From Mycolicibacterium novocastrense (GTDB lineage Bacteria > Actinomycetota > Actinomycetes > Mycobacteriales > Mycobacteriaceae), in contig NZ_BCTA01000017.1 of NCBI RefSeq assembly GCF_001570485.1, positions 34,519-98,518 of the forward strand: 64,000 nt of DNA, written 5' to 3'. Numbering within the stretch: the first letter of the stretch is position 1; each line of letters starts with the position of its first letter. This document shows, in pieces, positions 63,017-64,000 of this stretch. The position numbers and the translations under genes were made by a program. The notes below the pieces were generated by a model. That model did not search any database and was not told the DNA's origin. It worked only from the letters and a program-made list of their open reading frames with translations.

Positions 63017-63868
63017 CTAAACGTCGCGTCGCCGCAACCCGCCGAGCATCGCCACGAGCACGCCGAACACCACCAGCACTCCACCTGCGGCCAATGTCAG
63101 GTTCAGCCAGTGGTGCAGGCTGTCCTCGGCGTGGGCCACCATCACGTCGGCTACCACTCGGATGTCCCCGGACAGTCGGTTCAACGCGTCGTTGACAGAG
63201 CGACGCGCCACCTCCAGGCCCGCCCACCCGGCGGCACCCACCAGGAGCGCCGAAACACCCAGGGCGGCAAGGGCTCTGCCGCGGCTGCGGGCCGCCGCGA
63301 GCGTCAACAGCGCGAACACCCCGGTGAGGATGCTCGCGCCGATACCGACCCACGGTCCCCACGTCGACGCGCGCTTGAGTTGACCGGGCCGCCAGTCCTT
63401 CGAGATCGACACGGGGACCGGAAGCGATTCGGGGGTGGCGACGCCGACGTTGCCCAGCGTCTTTCGGAACGACTCGTCGGCGAGCATCGGGCCGAGGTCG
63501 AGGATCCACTGGTCGGTGCCCTCGACCTGCTGGGCCGCGTCGGTGAACATCCACCGGTGACCGACGGTGTTGGCCAGGGCGAACTGTTCGGGGAACGTCG
63601 GGTTCGCGGTGTAGGCCGAGGCCACCCCGCTGATGACGGTGTTGTCCACGTCGTAGCTGTTGTCGCCCAGGTACGACGTGACTTCGGTGGCCAGCACCCC
63701 CGCCATCGCCTTCTGCAGTTGCGGGTCCTCGGCGGCTGATTGCGCCAGCGCTGCGTATCCGCCCTCGTCGACCACATTGCGCTGCGCCCACATGGTCGGG
63801 ACGGCGACGGCCAGCAACGCCGTCGTGACGAGCCACAAGAAGACCGTCACCACCACGCGCACGCGCAT
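63017..63868 (-). CDS. Two-ended membrane protein of unknown function
   Basis: A 283-residue membrane protein. An N-terminal helix (VVVTVFLWLVTTALLAVAVP) precedes an extracytoplasmic region of about 140 residues rich in Asp and Thr, and three more helices (GPWVGIGASILTGVFALLTL, LAALGVSALLVGAAGWAGLE and TLAAGGVLVVFGVLVAMLGG) end in an Arg-rich tail. No family is recognised. ATG at 63868 sits directly after AGGAGG; the GTG two codons on (63862) has the ideal spacing and may be the true start. The repeat arm and IS30 remnant lie just upstream. Confidence 0.72.
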   Translation of the reverse strand: MRVRVVVTVFLWLVTTALLAVAVPTMWAQRNVVDEGGYAALAQSAAEDPQLQKAMAGVLATEVTSYLGDNSYDVDNTVISGVASAYTANPTFPEQFALANTVGHRWMFTDAAQQVEGTDQWILDLGPMLADESFRKTLGNVGVATPESLPVPVSISKDWRPGQLKRASTWGPWVGIGASILTGVFALLTLAAARSRGRALAALGVSALLVGAAGWAGLEVARRSVNDALNRLSGDIRVVADVMVAHAEDSLHHWLNLTLAAGGVLVVFGVLVAMLGGLRRRDV

Positions 63869-63876
63869 CCTCCTAC

Positions 63877-63897
63877 CCGAAACTGCGGTTTCTGACA
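63877..63897. repeat. Dispersed palindromic repeat, copy 3 (single arm)
   Basis: The 21 bases starting ccgaaactgcggtttctgac match the left arm of the repeats at 25656 and 36654. The expected opposite arm is missing. Within about 20 nt the sequence becomes the end of an IS30-family transposase gene, so the copy appears truncated by that element. Confidence 0.8.
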
Positions 63898-63914
63898 CGA
63901 ACCGCGAGGCGGTT

Positions 63915-64000
63915 TCAAGCGATCGATGCAATAGCGGGTGGTTTGGACGGATTCGAGAGTAGTTCGTCGAGCGCTTCTGCCGGGGTTTTCCAGCCCAGGG
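63915..64000 (-). mobile_element. IS30-family transposase, C-terminal end (window edge)
   Basis: The minus strand from 64000 to 63915 reads LGWKTPAEALDELLSNPSKP followed by PAIASIA and TGA. The block LGWKTPAEALDE is the typical C-terminus of IS30-type transposases, the DDE enzymes of short insertion sequences. The rest of the element lies beyond 64000. The terminal inverted repeat should lie between 63915 and about 63898, but it is too short to confirm. The G+C of this stub is lower than its neighbours. Confidence 0.8.

Overview
The window is about 64 kb of high-GC actinobacterial chromosome, almost certainly from a rapidly growing, environmental mycobacterium (Mycolicibacterium type). Gene content and order follow the stretch that M. 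tuberculosis annotates from about Rv0509 (hemA) down to about Rv0456c (echA2). Diagnostic genes include mshA, hbhA, senX3-regX3, a LdtMt5-like L,D-transpeptidase, icl1/ramB and mmpS/mmpL. Synteny statements come from memory of the M. tuberculosis map; no search was run. Expected neighbours mmpS2/L2, cmaA2, umaA and pcaA are absent. Several lineage-specific insertions are present. No tRNA, rRNA or CRISPR array was seen.

Layout. Positions 1-11.4 kb hold hemA (cut by the window edge), a glutaredoxin-like protein, serB1, a HadA-like UPF0336 protein, an acyltransferase, a galE2-like epimerase, the 33-residue ribosomal protein bS22, a small HTH protein, proC, ppx1 and conserved neighbours. Positions 11.4-21.3 kb hold the phosphate-sensing pair senX3-regX3, gpmA, mshA, a ROK regulator, an SDR, an L,D-transpeptidase lipoprotein and murB. 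A small secreted-protein gene sits between two copies of a 42-bp direct repeat here.

Positions 21.3-27.5 kb contain the most interesting locus. A sodium:solute symporter and a ureohydrolase are transcribed divergently. The symporter leader matches a guanidine-I (ykkC) riboswitch and the ureohydrolase leader matches a guanidine-III (mini-ykkC-III) riboswitch. Together they suggest a complete guanidine uptake and hydrolysis unit. A nitrilase and a DUF2993 protein follow.

Positions 27.5-43.3 kb hold an S53 (sedolisin) protease with a membrane partner and a small lipoprotein, deoC, DUF2599 and DUF2516 genes, hbhA with its HTH neighbour, DUF445, TetR-PPK2, an AbiEi/DUF559 protein, and the acetate/fatty-acid block fadB2, aceA (icl1), an acyl-ACP thioesterase and ramB. 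Near-palindromic RamB-type sites lie upstream of both aceA and ramB. Positions 43.3-51.8 kb hold lpdC, mmpL-mmpS with a divergent TetR gene, two small membrane proteins and a DUF779-aldehyde dehydrogenase pair.

Positions 51.9-64 kb are an accessory-rich segment. It has an MFS exporter; a 26-residue acidic peptide gene coupled to a phytanoyl-CoA dioxygenase-like (Fe(II)/2-oxoglutarate) oxygenase; a prolyl oligopeptidase; efeO-efeB iron uptake genes with IdeR-like boxes; a small lipoprotein-membrane protein pair; a cytochrome P450; echA2; DUF2889; a membrane protein; and, at the window edge, the C-terminus of an IS30-family transposase. A dispersed palindromic repeat occurs three times (25.7, 36.7 and 63.9 kb). 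The last copy has only one arm and lies next to the IS30 element.
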